Of a DNA stretch of 64,000 nt, positions 26,696 through 35,113 are shown piece by piece; position 1 is the first letter of the stretch; every line of letters starts with the position of its first letter. Source of the stretch: Rhodococcus globerulus NBRC 14531 (GTDB lineage Bacteria; Actinomycetota; Actinomycetes; Mycobacteriales; Mycobacteriaceae). The DNA lies in NCBI RefSeq assembly GCF_001894805.1, contig NZ_BCWX01000004.1, positions 1 through 64,000 of the forward strand, written 5' to 3'. The translations under genes were made by a program, and so were the position numbers. The notes beneath the pieces were generated by a model, which did no database searches, was not told the origin of the DNA, and saw only the letters and a program-made list of their open reading frames with translations.

Positions 26696-27484
26696 ATGAT
26701 CGATCCTCAGTACTACGGCCCGTGGGCAGTCATCGCCGGCGGTTCCGAAGGTGTCGGCGCGGGGTTCGCCGACGAGCTCAGCAAGATCGGTATCAACCTC
26801 GTGCTCATCGCCCGCAAGCCGGGCCCGCTCGAGGAGACCGCGGCCAAGGCACGCGCCAACGGCGTCGAAGTACGCACTCTGGCACTGGATCTGCTGGTTC
26901 CCGACGCGCTCGATCAGATCAAGGCTGTCACCGACGACGTCGAGGTGGGCCTGCTCATCTTCAACGCCGGCGCCAACAGCTACGGCCACGAGTTCGTCAC
27001 CGGTGATCTGACGGGATTTGCCGGAGTCATCGAGCTGAATATCAACAAGCAGCTCGAACTCTCGCACCACTTCGGCGGATTGATGAAGGATCGCGGACGC
27101 GGCGGCATCATGCTGCTCGGTTCGCTGGCCGGATTCATGGGCTCCGAGCACCAGAGCATCTACGCAGCGTCCAAGGCATTCGGACGCATCTTTGCCGAGA
27201 GCCTGTGGCTCGAACTCCAGCCGTACGGCGTTCACGTCGTCGAGTTCATTCTCGGGGTGACGCGCACACCGGCTATGATTCGCGCCGGTCTCAACTTCGA
27301 CATCCCCGGCATGAACGTCGCCGAGCCCGAAGATGTTGCACGCGAAGGCCTCGAGCACCTTGCCGACGGCCCGATCTGGGTTGCCGCAGGAAACTACGAG
27401 GGCGCTCAGAAGCGCAGCGGCTTCCCCCGCGACAAGATGGTCAAGGGCGCTGCCGAAGCGATGCGCAAGCTGCTCAACCGCTGA
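26696..27484 (+). CDS. Short-chain dehydrogenase/reductase
   Basis: A 262-residue SDR with a variant cofactor motif AVIAGGSEGVGAGFADEL, LLIFNAGANSYG, the Ser in LLGSLAGFMG and the catalytic SIYAASKAFGR. It resembles the DltE/YqjQ-like acyl-group SDRs rather than FabG types. Ribosome site gaagaaggtag precedes the ATG. It follows kshA and the small cysteine protein, so a role on a steroid hydroxyl or ketone is likely but the position is not known. Confidence 0.88.
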   Translation: MIDPQYYGPWAVIAGGSEGVGAGFADELSKIGINLVLIARKPGPLEETAAKARANGVEVRTLALDLLVPDALDQIKAVTDDVEVGLLIFNAGANSYGHEFVTGDLTGFAGVIELNINKQLELSHHFGGLMKDRGRGGIMLLGSLAGFMGSEHQSIYAASKAFGRIFAESLWLELQPYGVHVVEFILGVTRTPAMIRAGLNFDIPGMNVAEPEDVAREGLEHLADGPIWVAAGNYEGAQKRSGFPRDKMVKGAAEAMRKLLNR

Positions 27485-27490
27485 CTTCTG

Positions 27491-27534
27491 CTGTGCGCCT
27501 TTATTAACCCCTCTACGTTAAGAAAGGCGCACAG
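27491..27534 (+). promoter_or_regulatory. Long hairpin that buries the ribosome site of the next gene
   Basis: Arms CTGTGCGCCTTT (27491-27502) and AAAGGCGCACAG (27523-27534) pair perfectly. After one mismatch, TTAAC and GTTAA extend the stem around an 8-base loop. AAAGG, the only ribosome site for ATG 27536, lies in the stem. It may be a terminator of the kshA group, a translation switch, or both. Nearly the same stem recurs at 40431-40474. Confidence 0.6.
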
Positions 27535-27535
27535 C

Positions 27536-27994
27536 ATGAGCGTCGACATCACCACTCTTCTTGCCGAACGCGAGATCACCCGCTCCATCTTCGAGTTCGC
27601 CCGAGCCATGGACGCTCGCGATTGGGACGAACTCCACCGGATCATGACGCCGGACGCTACTGCAGAACTGGGTACCGGAACGCTGCGCGGACCCGCCGAG
27701 GTCGTGGCTTCCATCCGCTCGTTCCTCGACGAGTGCGGTCCCACCCAACATCTGATCGGCAACGTGCTGGTCGAGGTGGTCGGCGATCTCGCCACCAGCC
27801 GCTCCTATGTCAGCGACATGCATGTTGGCACCGGGAGCAAAGCTCACCTGAACTTCTTCACCCTCGGCGACTACCACGATTCGTGGGCGCGGATCGACGG
27901 AACGTGGCGAATGACGCACCGCACCAAACATTCCCACGCCAGCCAGGGATCTATCGAGGTTCTGGGCACCGGCCCCAGCGGTTGGCGGAGCTGA
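27536..27994 (+). CDS. SnoaL/BaiE-like NTF2-fold protein
   Basis: A 152-residue cone-shaped NTF2-fold protein. The N-terminal helix has FARAMDARDWDEL, where Phe21 stands at the position of the BaiE catalytic tyrosine with Asp26 five residues on; His72 follows in PTQHLIGNVL. Loss of the tyrosine hydroxyl suggests an isomerase, altered dehydratase or binding role. It lies in the kshA transcription unit, with its ribosome site in a hairpin. Its stop and that of the convergent SDR are one base apart within a symmetrical repeat (27988-28002). Confidence 0.82.
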   Translation: MSVDITTLLAEREITRSIFEFARAMDARDWDELHRIMTPDATAELGTGTLRGPAEVVASIRSFLDECGPTQHLIGNVLVEVVGDLATSRSYVSDMHVGTGSKAHLNFFTLGDYHDSWARIDGTWRMTHRTKHSHASQGSIEVLGTGPSGWRS

Positions 27995-28002
27995 CTCAGC
28001 TC
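27988..28002. terminator. Palindrome containing both convergent stop codons
   Basis: GAGCTGA-C-TCAGCTC places the TGA stops of the SnoaL-like gene (plus) and of the SDR (minus) in mirror positions. The stem is only 7 bp without a loop, so a terminator function is weak. Confidence 0.3.
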
Positions 28003-28790
28003 AACATCGACGAACGACCGGTTGCGAGGGGACTCTTGCTGGTGAGTCCGCCGTCGACCACCAAGGTCTGCCCGGTCATGTAGCGAGATTCGTCCGAGGC
28101 CAGGTAGACCATGGCGTGCGCGATGTCTTCCGACTGCCCGAGGTACGGCAGAGCGTTTGCCTGCTTCATTCCTTCGATGACGTCAGCCGGGATGTTGTCC
28201 ACGAGTGCGGGTGTCATGATCGCACCCGGTGCCACGGCGTTGCACCGAATGTTCTCCGGCCCGTACTGAACAGCGATGTACTGAGTCAGCCGGATCACCG
28301 CAGCCTTGGCCGCACCGTAGGCCGACTGCAAAGAATCACCGATCAATCCGCCCACCGACGCGGTGTTCACGATCGACCCACCGCCTGCCTTGATCATGTG
28401 CGGAATCGCCAGCCGCGACGCGACAACGGTGCTGCGAGCATTGAGCGCCATGACGCGATCCCACTCGTCCAAGTCCATCCGAAGCAGATCAAGATCCTTG
28501 CGCGGATTGCTTCCACCGACGTGATTACACAGCACGTCGATGCCGCCGAATTCAGCTACTGCTCGGTCGATCATCGCGGCGACGGCATCTTCGTCCATCA
28601 CATTGACGCCGAAACCTACTGCAATACCGCCTGATTCACGAATCGAAGCAGCAGCCTCCTCCGCGTGAGACGCATCAAGATCGGCAACCAGAACCTTCGC
28701 ACCTTCTGCAGCCATCAACCCTGCCGCAGCGCGCCCGATCCCGCTGGCCGCCCCCGTGATCACAACATTCTTACCTTCGAGCCTGTTCAT
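27996..28790 (-). CDS. Short-chain dehydrogenase/reductase, FabG-like
   Basis: A 264-residue classical SDR: TGAASGIGRAAAGLM, an NHVGG variant of the NNAG motif (DVLCNHVGGSN), Ser in NTASVGG, the catalytic AYGAAK and C-terminal SRYMTGQTLVVDGGL. ATG 28790 follows aaaggaacgaag; the longer frame to 28973 lacks a ribosome site. It is likely a hydroxysteroid or 3-hydroxyacyl dehydrogenase. It ends a minus-strand run that includes the TauD-like and CoA ligase genes. Confidence 0.88.
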   Translation of the reverse strand: MNRLEGKNVVITGAASGIGRAAAGLMAAEGAKVLVADLDASHAEEAAASIRESGGIAVGFGVNVMDEDAVAAMIDRAVAEFGGIDVLCNHVGGSNPRKDLDLLRMDLDEWDRVMALNARSTVVASRLAIPHMIKAGGGSIVNTASVGGLIGDSLQSAYGAAKAAVIRLTQYIAVQYGPENIRCNAVAPGAIMTPALVDNIPADVIEGMKQANALPYLGQSEDIAHAMVYLASDESRYMTGQTLVVDGGLTSKSPLATGRSSMLS

Positions 28791-28959
28791 CTTCGTTCCT
28801 TTCGGCGTATCACCGAGCTCCGGATCTCCCGTAGGGCGGGAAATACCCAATTGATCCCAGTGAACGCCTGACGAACGGCTCAGTCCAACTTTCTTGAATG
28901 AACTCACAAGTACGTGACGAGTGACCTTGCCCCTGCTACACCCGAAATTCGGCGGGCGG

Positions 28960-29904
28960 CTACACGATCCCAACCGGCCGGTCGCCGACGATGGAGATCC
29001 GATCCATCACGCGCCGCGCGGGAAAATAATCACTCGACGCATAGTGCTGACACGTCCGATTATCCCAGAAGGCAACGGTATTCGGCTCCCATTTCAACCG
29101 GACCTGGAACTCCGGACGGTTGACGTGCCGGTACAGCAGGGTGAGAAGTTCGTTCGACTCCTCTTGCGAAACGCCGACGATTCGCTGCGTGAAAGTCATG
29201 TTCACGAACAGGACCCGTCGGCCGCTCTCGGGAATAACGCGCACAACCGGATGCCGAACCGGCGGAAATTTGGGGCGCAGCATGTCTACCGCTTCGGCCG
29301 GCATCGACTTTCCGAACGCGTTGATCCAATCATGCTCGGCTTCAAGGTGTTCGATGCGTTCCTTGATGTCCTGCGGCAAGAGGTCGTACGCCGCAGCAGC
29401 GTCAGCCCACAACGTGTCGCCTCCAACTTCCGGCACTTCGACGGCTCGAAGAACTGCCGCAAAGGACGGATGCTCGTGCCACGTCACATCGTTGTGCCAG
29501 TTGTTCTCGACGCCCCCAACCATTGCGTCCTTGGCCAGCGTCGTGACGTCGATGTCGGTCTGACCAGGCTGGGTGTATTTGAAGAACGGATGCTGCTCCA
29601 GTGAACCCCATCGTTCCGCGAAGGCACGATGCTCCGCGCGGTCGATGTCCTGGTCCCGAAAGAACAGCACCTTCCACTCGAGCAAGGCGCGGCGTAGTTC
29701 GGCCATGACCTCGTCGGACAGGTCGCCACCCAGCCGCAGCCCCGAGATTTCCGCACCGATGGTGGGTGTGTGCGGCTTGACCGCAAAATGGATATACGGC
29801 TCTGGTGCAACCGTTTCCGGATTCCGTTTTGCCACTAGCGGGCCATACGCAGCCAATGGGTCCGTCGGAATCGGAAAGATCATGGTGGGAAACAGGACGG
29901 CCAT
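28960..29904 (-). CDS. TauD/TfdA-family 2-oxoglutarate dioxygenase
   Basis: A 314-residue Fe(II)/2-oxoglutarate dioxygenase. The facial triad is NWHNDVTWHEHP (His/Asp) and QHYASSDYFP (His), with the 2-oxoglutarate arginine in FPARRVMDR. Family members release sulfite from taurine, degrade phenoxyacids or hydroxylate other carboxylates. Next to steroid genes, taurine released from taurocholate or a steroid carboxylate are both possible; sequence does not decide. GGGAG precedes ATG 29904. An inverted repeat 50-65 bases upstream may regulate it. Confidence 0.85.
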   Translation of the reverse strand: MAVLFPTMIFPIPTDPLAAYGPLVAKRNPETVAPEPYIHFAVKPHTPTIGAEISGLRLGGDLSDEVMAELRRALLEWKVLFFRDQDIDRAEHRAFAERWGSLEQHPFFKYTQPGQTDIDVTTLAKDAMVGGVENNWHNDVTWHEHPSFAAVLRAVEVPEVGGDTLWADAAAAYDLLPQDIKERIEHLEAEHDWINAFGKSMPAEAVDMLRPKFPPVRHPVVRVIPESGRRVLFVNMTFTQRIVGVSQEESNELLTLLYRHVNRPEFQVRLKWEPNTVAFWDNRTCQHYASSDYFPARRVMDRISIVGDRPVGIV

Positions 29905-29952
29905 CTTCAGACTCCCTCGAGTACAGCGACAGTGAACCAGATCACTTCAACT

Positions 29953-29970
29953 TTAAGGAGACGCCCTTAA
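29953..29970. promoter_or_regulatory. Inverted repeat upstream of the TauD-like gene
   Basis: TTAAGG (29953-29958) and CCTTAA (29965-29970) with a 6-base spacer lie in the 89-base gap between the dioxygenase start and the CoA ligase stop. This suggests that the dioxygenase has its own regulated promoter. Confidence 0.4.
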
Positions 29971-29993
29971 CCTGTCAATGACTCATCCCGGAC

Positions 29994-31514
29994 TTATCCC
30001 AGCAACACCCCCTTGATCTCGTTCTTGAGCACCTTCCCCACTTTCGACCGCGGCAGATCTTCCCAGACGACAACCTCTTTCGGTGTCTTCACGCTTCCGA
30101 TGCGAGCCTTCACAAAGGCCATGACTTCGGCTCCGTCGATGACAGCTCCCTGATGCGGCTGCACTACAGCCACAACGCGCTCGCCCCACTTGTCGTCAGG
30201 GAGGCCGATCACCCCACAGTCCTGAATTCCCGGATAGGCCATGAGGGCCTGCTCGACCTCCACCGAATAGACGTTGAATCCCCCGGTGATGATCATGTCC
30301 TTCGCCCGGTCGACGATGAACAGGAAGTTGTCCTCGTCCAGATATCCGATATCACCAGTGTGATGCCATCCGTGTGCCGATGCCTCCGCACTGGCTTCGG
30401 GGTTCTTGAAGTACCCCGCCATCACCAGCGAACTGCGAATCACGACCTCACCGCGTTCTCCGCGCCCGAGCAGTTGACCCTTGTCGTTCATGATTGCGAC
30501 TGTGACCAAAGGCGACGGGCGTCCGGCGGAAGACAGCCGCTCGGTTGCAATGGCACCGTCCGGGCCGAAATGGTCCTTCGGTGCCATCGTGGAAATCATC
30601 ATCGGCGCTTCGCTTTGGCCGAACAGTTGCGCCATGACCGGCCCGATCTTGGTGATCGCCTCCCCCAGCCTGGTCGGCGAGATGGGCGCTGCGCCGTACC
30701 AGAAGCATTGCAGCGAGCCAAGATCCGTGTCCGCCAGATCGGGATGCTCGAGCAGCATGTAGATCAGCGTCGGCGGCAGGAACGTGTGCGTGACCCGATG
30801 TTTCTGCACGTTCTCCAAGAACGCACCGAGATCGGGTTTCGGCATGATGACAACCTCCCCACCCAACGCCATAATCGGAAAGCAGAGAACCCCGGCCGCG
30901 TGTGTCAACGGCGCCAACGCGAGATACACGGGACGACCTTCGAACGGGTAGCTCATCAACGTGATCGCTGTCATCGTCTCGATATTGTGGCCGGTCAGCA
31001 TCACACCCTTGGGGCGCCCGGTGGTGCCGCCGGTTCCGACGAGCATGGTCACGTCGTCAGGCGGCGACGCCCCCGAATCTTGCTCCCCGAGCCATTTTTC
31101 GAGTGACGGCGCCCAGTCGGTCTCACCGTCGATGCAGACCAGCGTCGCCAATTTCGGCAGCGCCTGCCGGATCGAATCGACAAGAGGCGCATACGACTTC
31201 TGGAAGAACAGGGCCCGAGTATCGAACAGATCCAACAGGTCTCGGTTTTCCGCAGCCTCGTTGCGCGGATTGATCGGGCACCACACCGCACCCGCCCGGC
31301 TGATACCGAAAACGCACGAAAACGAGATCGGATCATTGCCGGACAGGATGGCCACTTTGTCTCCCGGGGCAATCCCGGAGGCTGCAAGGGATGAGGCAAA
31401 CCGGCGACTGAACTGTTGAACGTCACCGTAGGTGAGCGTGCGCTCCCCCATCGTCAAACATGGCGCGGTGGAACCGAGAGAGGCTCCCTTGTCGAGATAG
31501 TCGGTCAAACGCAT
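29994..31514 (-). CDS. Acyl-CoA ligase (FadD-type, AMP-forming)
   Basis: A 506-residue adenylate-forming enzyme. Motifs are TMLVGTGGTTGRPKGVMLTG (P-loop, residues near 160), GQSEAPMM, YLDEDNFLFIVDRAKDMI and the catalytic lysine region LPRSKVGKVLKNEI near the C-terminus. It joins CoA to a carboxylic acid, probably a steroid side chain or ring-degradation acid given the neighbours. GAGG precedes ATG 31514. It lies 34 bases after the saccharopine-dehydrogenase-like gene on the same strand. Confidence 0.9.
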   Translation of the reverse strand: MRLTDYLDKGASLGSTAPCLTMGERTLTYGDVQQFSRRFASSLAASGIAPGDKVAILSGNDPISFSCVFGISRAGAVWCPINPRNEAAENRDLLDLFDTRALFFQKSYAPLVDSIRQALPKLATLVCIDGETDWAPSLEKWLGEQDSGASPPDDVTMLVGTGGTTGRPKGVMLTGHNIETMTAITLMSYPFEGRPVYLALAPLTHAAGVLCFPIMALGGEVVIMPKPDLGAFLENVQKHRVTHTFLPPTLIYMLLEHPDLADTDLGSLQCFWYGAAPISPTRLGEAITKIGPVMAQLFGQSEAPMMISTMAPKDHFGPDGAIATERLSSAGRPSPLVTVAIMNDKGQLLGRGERGEVVIRSSLVMAGYFKNPEASAEASAHGWHHTGDIGYLDEDNFLFIVDRAKDMIITGGFNVYSVEVEQALMAYPGIQDCGVIGLPDDKWGERVVAVVQPHQGAVIDGAEVMAFVKARIGSVKTPKEVVVWEDLPRSKVGKVLKNEIKGVLLG

Positions 31515-31548
31515 AGCGGGAGCCTCTCAGGCAGAATCGAATGGTGGT

Positions 31549-32670
31549 CTAGGTGTTGACGGTGATTTCCGGCTCCAGCACCAAACCGAAACTCCTTAGC
31601 GCACCGAGCAATTCACGGTGTCCGAAGGCCTGGCACGCCGACGCCAACCCGGCACGCTTGGGCGGCTGCTGCAGCAGCGAGTGAGCCGCGTACGCCTGCA
31701 GCAGGCCCGTCTGCTTGTAGTTGCAGTTGCCGTGGATGACGACGTGAGCACGTCCGAGCGGACCGGATGCGTACACCGAGTCCATCGACGTGTTGATGCG
31801 CGGGTTTTCCCGTGGCGGCATGCCTGCCTGCACCGAACCGGCGATTTCCGCCAGCGCTGCCTCCTGCTGATCGGCGGGCAACGTCTTGATCTGCTCTTCC
31901 ACCATCTTCTGGGTGGCAACAACACCTTCCATCACAGATCGGTCGAACACGCCACCCGCAGCCTTGACGTTGGACACGCGCGGGTCGTTCTTGAACCACA
32001 CAGGATGGCAGGTTCCGCCCCACGGCAAAGCGAGAGCGGTTTCGTGCTGACCCGGAACAACAACGTCGAAGGTCGAACCGGGCGCCCACTGCACGTACTT
32101 GTTCTGCTCGAGGTAGTACCAGTCGGCTTTGAGGATCGTGAAGATGGTCTGGGTGGACGCGTACGTGGGAAAGCCCTTCCACAACACCAGAATATCGAGC
32201 GTGTCGAGGCCCGGATTCTCCAGCGCGATGTTGGCAGCGATCTCACCTGTCGTGTACATCTGCGCAATACCGGGTGAGAGCAACAAGCCCTTCTCCTGGT
32301 ACTTGTCGCCGAATTCCTCTTGGACGTCGAGAACCCAGTCCTGCTCACCGGTGGTGTCCATGTAGTGGCAGCCGGCATTGAGCGCTGCCTCGACCACGGT
32401 GCCACCCAACTTGATGAACGGGCCAACCATGTTGCTGACTACCTGTGCGCCGGTGAACAACTCGGTCAATGCTTCTACCGTGTGCTCCACCTCGACCACT
32501 TCGTGATCAACAGTGTCGAGGCCGGGGATCTTGTCGAGCACTTCCTGGATGCGTGCGGCATCTCGGCCGGCGGCGATGAACGGAATGTTGAACTCACGCA
32601 GGTATTCACACACGAGGCGTCCGGTGTACCCGGAAACGCCGTAGACGACGACTGGCTTCTTGTCAGACAT
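31549..32670 (-). CDS. Saccharopine-dehydrogenase-like NAD(P)-binding protein
   Basis: A 373-residue protein with an N-terminal Rossmann segment (VVVYGVSGYTGRLVCEYLRE) and the VVEAALNAGCHYMDTTGEQD motif typical of the saccharopine dehydrogenase-like family. The remainder is not that of lysine metabolism enzymes. The true reaction is unknown; a reductase on a CoA or steroid intermediate is possible. AAAGG precedes ATG 32670. It is in a minus-strand group with SDR, CoA ligase and TauD-like genes. Confidence 0.75.
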   Translation of the reverse strand: MSDKKPVVVYGVSGYTGRLVCEYLREFNIPFIAAGRDAARIQEVLDKIPGLDTVDHEVVEVEHTVEALTELFTGAQVVSNMVGPFIKLGGTVVEAALNAGCHYMDTTGEQDWVLDVQEEFGDKYQEKGLLLSPGIAQMYTTGEIAANIALENPGLDTLDILVLWKGFPTYASTQTIFTILKADWYYLEQNKYVQWAPGSTFDVVVPGQHETALALPWGGTCHPVWFKNDPRVSNVKAAGGVFDRSVMEGVVATQKMVEEQIKTLPADQQEAALAEIAGSVQAGMPPRENPRINTSMDSVYASGPLGRAHVVIHGNCNYKQTGLLQAYAAHSLLQQPPKRAGLASACQAFGHRELLGALRSFGLVLEPEITVNT

Positions 32671-32720
32671 GTTGGTTGAACCTTTCGAAGTTGGGGTCGA
32701 GCCGAAAAAGACTGTGTGGG

Positions 32721-33524
32721 TTACATACCCATGCCGCCGTCGACGGGCAGGCCGATACCGGTAATGAAGCGGGCAGCATCCGAGGACAGGAAGACGACCG
32801 CGTCCGCCATGTCGTTCACTTCACCGAGACGTCCGAGTGGCGTAAGGCCGATGACGTCGCCAACGGCCGCCTCCGCACTGGGCCACAGACCGAGTTTCTC
32901 CATGTCCGACGCGAGACCCAGCCCCATCTCCGTCGCGACAAGTCCCGGATAGACGCAGTTCACGCGTACTCCGTAACCGAGTTTTCCGGACTCCGTCGCA
33001 GCAACGCGGGTAAAGCGGTCGACGGCGGACTTGGTGGCCGAGTACCCACTGATTCCGGGAAACGGAATAGTGGCCGCAACCGACGAGATGTTGATGATGG
33101 AACCGCCGCCGCCGGCAATCCCACCAGGCCGCATGCTGCGCAAACCGTGTTTGGTGCCGAGCGCGGTGCCGAGGATGTTCACCTCACACATCCGGCGGAT
33201 GTCATCCGCGTCCAGGTCCACCACGAGCGAAGAGATTTCAATGCCCGCATTGTTGACGAGGATGTCGAAACCGCCCAGGGTCTCCGTCGTGGCAGCGACC
33301 GCGTCAGCCCAGTTGGCGTCGTCGGTGACGTCCAGCTTCACGAAGCCGGTCTTGGCTCCGCCCGAACCGACGGCCTCCGCGGTTGCCCGGCCCTCGTCCT
33401 CGAGAACGTCGCCGATCATCACCGACGCTCCCGCCCTTGCCAACGCCTCTGCCATTCCGGCACCGAGACCCTTGGCACCGCCTGTGACCAGCGCTTTTCG
33501 TCCCTCGAGATCAAACACGCTCAT
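32721..33524 (-). CDS. Short-chain dehydrogenase/reductase (hydroxysteroid type)
   Basis: A 267-residue SDR: TGGAKGLGAGMAEALARAG, DILVNNAGIE, Ser in NISSVAA, catalytic GYSATK, and the C-terminal FITGIGLPVDGGMGM. It resembles 3alpha/20beta- and 7alpha-hydroxysteroid dehydrogenases. It is the first gene of the minus-strand group 33524 to 27996 and faces a TetR gene across a region with three GTCAAGA boxes. That suggests control by that TetR protein. Confidence 0.9.
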   Translation of the reverse strand: MSVFDLEGRKALVTGGAKGLGAGMAEALARAGASVMIGDVLEDEGRATAEAVGSGGAKTGFVKLDVTDDANWADAVAATTETLGGFDILVNNAGIEISSLVVDLDADDIRRMCEVNILGTALGTKHGLRSMRPGGIAGGGGSIINISSVAATIPFPGISGYSATKSAVDRFTRVAATESGKLGYGVRVNCVYPGLVATEMGLGLASDMEKLGLWPSAEAAVGDVIGLTPLGRLGEVNDMADAVVFLSSDAARFITGIGLPVDGGMGM

Positions 33525-33624
33525 TTTTCACTGCCTCCATGACTGAGATGAATCTCGCGATGCCACCGTTCACAGCGACGCTGCCAAGTGGCGTGTGTCA
33601 CAGAGTATTCAACTTTGGACGAGT

Positions 33625-33656
33625 GTCAAGAGAAATCTTGACGACTGTCAAGATTT
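33625..33656. promoter_or_regulatory. Triple half-site operator (GTCAAGA) between SDR and tetR
   Basis: Three half-sites are read directly: GTCAAGA (33625-33631), TCTTGAC (33636-33642) and GTCAAGA (33647-33653). The first two form a palindrome with spacer GAAA. The last two extend to perfect 10-base arms, AAATCTTGAC and GTCAAGATTT, with spacer GACT. A related GTCAAAG follows near 33670. Two overlapping operators sharing a central half-site fit cooperative binding by the adjacent TetR protein. Confidence 0.75.
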
Positions 33657-33746
33657 TGTTACACGATCGTCAAAGAGCAGGGACTACACTGTTTCCAGCA
33701 GCCGGTCATACTGATGGCACACATCGCACGAACAGGACGTAACGCC

Positions 33747-34421
33747 GTGACTACCACCGTCGAGAATGCAAGTGGGACAAGTAAAAAGTCCTCCCCGAGC
33801 AATGCCGACAAGGTCTCACGTCGGCAGGTCGACAAGTTCTCGGATCGCCGCGACGAACTGGCCGAAGCAGCGTTGCAAACGCTCGCCGAACTCGGATATG
33901 CGCGGACCAGCCTGCGCGAAATCGCTCAGAACTCCGAGTTTTCGCACGGCGTCCTGCACTACTACTTCAGCGACAAAGTCGACCTCATCACGCACTGCGT
34001 GCGCCACTACAAGGCGCGTTGCGTCACCCGCTACGACGGCATAGTCTCCACTGCGCAGACACCCGACGAGCTGCGAGCGGGCTTCGGGGCTATCTTGGCC
34101 GAGACCATGATCAACGAGGCGACCATGCACCGGCTCTGGTACGACCTGCGAGCACAGTCTCTGTTCGAGGATTCTTTCCGCGCGGATGTGGCCGCGATCG
34201 ACGAAAGCCTCGAAAACATGATCTGGCGCATCGTCAGCCGCTACGCAGAACTCCTCGACACCGAACCCACCATTACGCCCGCCGCTATGTACGGAGTTTT
34301 CGACGGCCTGTTCCAACAGAGTCTGCTTCGCCATTTCTCCGGCGACGCGAGCGCAGCCACGTATCTGTCCGACACCGTACAGTCGATTCTCTTACAGGTG
34401 GTGCCCACACCACACGCCTAG
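33747..34421 (+). CDS. TetR-family regulator
   Basis: A protein of about 224 residues. It has a basic, disordered N-terminus, then the DNA-binding domain AEAALQTLAELGYARTSLRE and IAQNSEFSHGVLHYYFSDKVDLI, then a helical ligand domain. GTG 33747 after aggacgtaacgcc is preferred; ATG 33714 has no ribosome site. It is divergent from the SDR at 33524 and probably controls both genes through the GTCAAGA boxes. Its stop shares the bases CTAG with the convergent TetR gene. Confidence 0.88.
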   Translation: MTTTVENASGTSKKSSPSNADKVSRRQVDKFSDRRDELAEAALQTLAELGYARTSLREIAQNSEFSHGVLHYYFSDKVDLITHCVRHYKARCVTRYDGIVSTAQTPDELRAGFGAILAETMINEATMHRLWYDLRAQSLFEDSFRADVAAIDESLENMIWRIVSRYAELLDTEPTITPAAMYGVFDGLFQQSLLRHFSGDASAATYLSDTVQSILLQVVPTPHA

Positions 34422-35041
34422 CGGGCAGCGATACTATCCGTGACAAACCTTGCGCCACGATCGAATTCGGCCACCACATCGTAGCCGGCATCCTGACGCC
34501 AGAACCTGACCAGCGTGCTGTAGACGCCACCGATCATCTGCGCCAAGAACAACGGTGGATAGTCGGCTCGAACTTCACCGGTCTCGAGACCTGCCGTGAC
34601 GATGCGCAACAGTTCCACGTGAAACCGCTTGTCGTGGGCGGCTCCCGCACCGGATGCGGCAAAGTCGCGTTCCAATTCCGTTGTCACCATACGCAAATAG
34701 CGTGGATGCTTCACCGCTTGCAGTGCAAAATCCTCGAAGAGCTTGACGATTCGATCCGTCGTGGACATCGGCGTACCCATGAGCTTGTCCACCATTGACG
34801 CCAGCCGATCCAGATGGTCGCTGTGCAGCGCTTCGAGAACCGCATCCTTGCCCTGAAAATAATTGAAGAAAGTAGCCCGCGAAACTTCTGCCCGTTCGGC
34901 GATATCGTCGACGGTAGTGCTGGCAAATCCTTGCGCCGAGAAGAGAACACGGGACGCGGACAACAACCGATCGTTGGTGTCGCGCTTGTTCTGCTCGCGT
35001 TTGGAAACCATGTCTTTGGAAACCACGTCTTTCGAAACCAC
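34418..35041 (-). CDS. TetR-family regulator with repeated N-terminus
   Basis: About 207 residues: HTH TTVDDIAERAEVSRATFFNY and FQGKDAVLEAL, then a helical effector domain. GTG 35041 after gaggaggcgagtccgc is the best start. The first codons encode VVSKD-VVSKD-MVSKR from a 15-base tandem repeat, giving alternative starts at 35026 and 35011. It is divergent from the crotonase gene, whose start region holds the palindrome TGGACT-AC-AGTCCA, the likely operator. The ligand is unknown. Confidence 0.88.
   Translation of the reverse strand: MVSKDVVSKDMVSKREQNKRDTNDRLLSASRVLFSAQGFASTTVDDIAERAEVSRATFFNYFQGKDAVLEALHSDHLDRLASMVDKLMGTPMSTTDRIVKLFEDFALQAVKHPRYLRMVTTELERDFAASGAGAAHDKRFHVELLRIVTAGLETGEVRADYPPLFLAQMIGGVYSTLVRFWRQDAGYDVVAEFDRGARFVTDSIAAR
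35003..35041 (-). repeat. 15-base tandem repeat at the tetR 5' end
   Basis: On the plus strand GGAAACCATGTCTTT (35003-35017) and GGAAACCACGTCTTT (35018-35032) are followed by a partial third copy. Each copy holds an in-frame start codon on the minus strand (ATG, GTG, GTG), so repeat number changes the N-terminus without shifting frame. Confidence 0.7.
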
Positions 35042-35096
35042 GCGGACTCGCCTCCTCAGCCCTTGGCCTTGCAATCAGCGTACGTAAGAATATAGA

Positions 35097-35110
35097 TGGA
35101 CTACAGTCCA
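35097..35110. promoter_or_regulatory. Palindromic operator candidate before the crotonase gene
   Basis: TGGACT-AC-AGTCCA lies 4-17 bases before ATG 35114 and within 70 bases of the divergent tetR start. It overlaps the upstream ATG 35096. Repressor binding here would block the crotonase promoter or start. Confidence 0.55.
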
Positions 35111-35113
35111 ATT

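Noticed and set aside
33714..33746. ATG 33714 as the start of the TetR gene
   Set aside because: No ribosome site precedes it, while GTG 33747 is preceded by aggacgtaac and removes a non-conserved tail.
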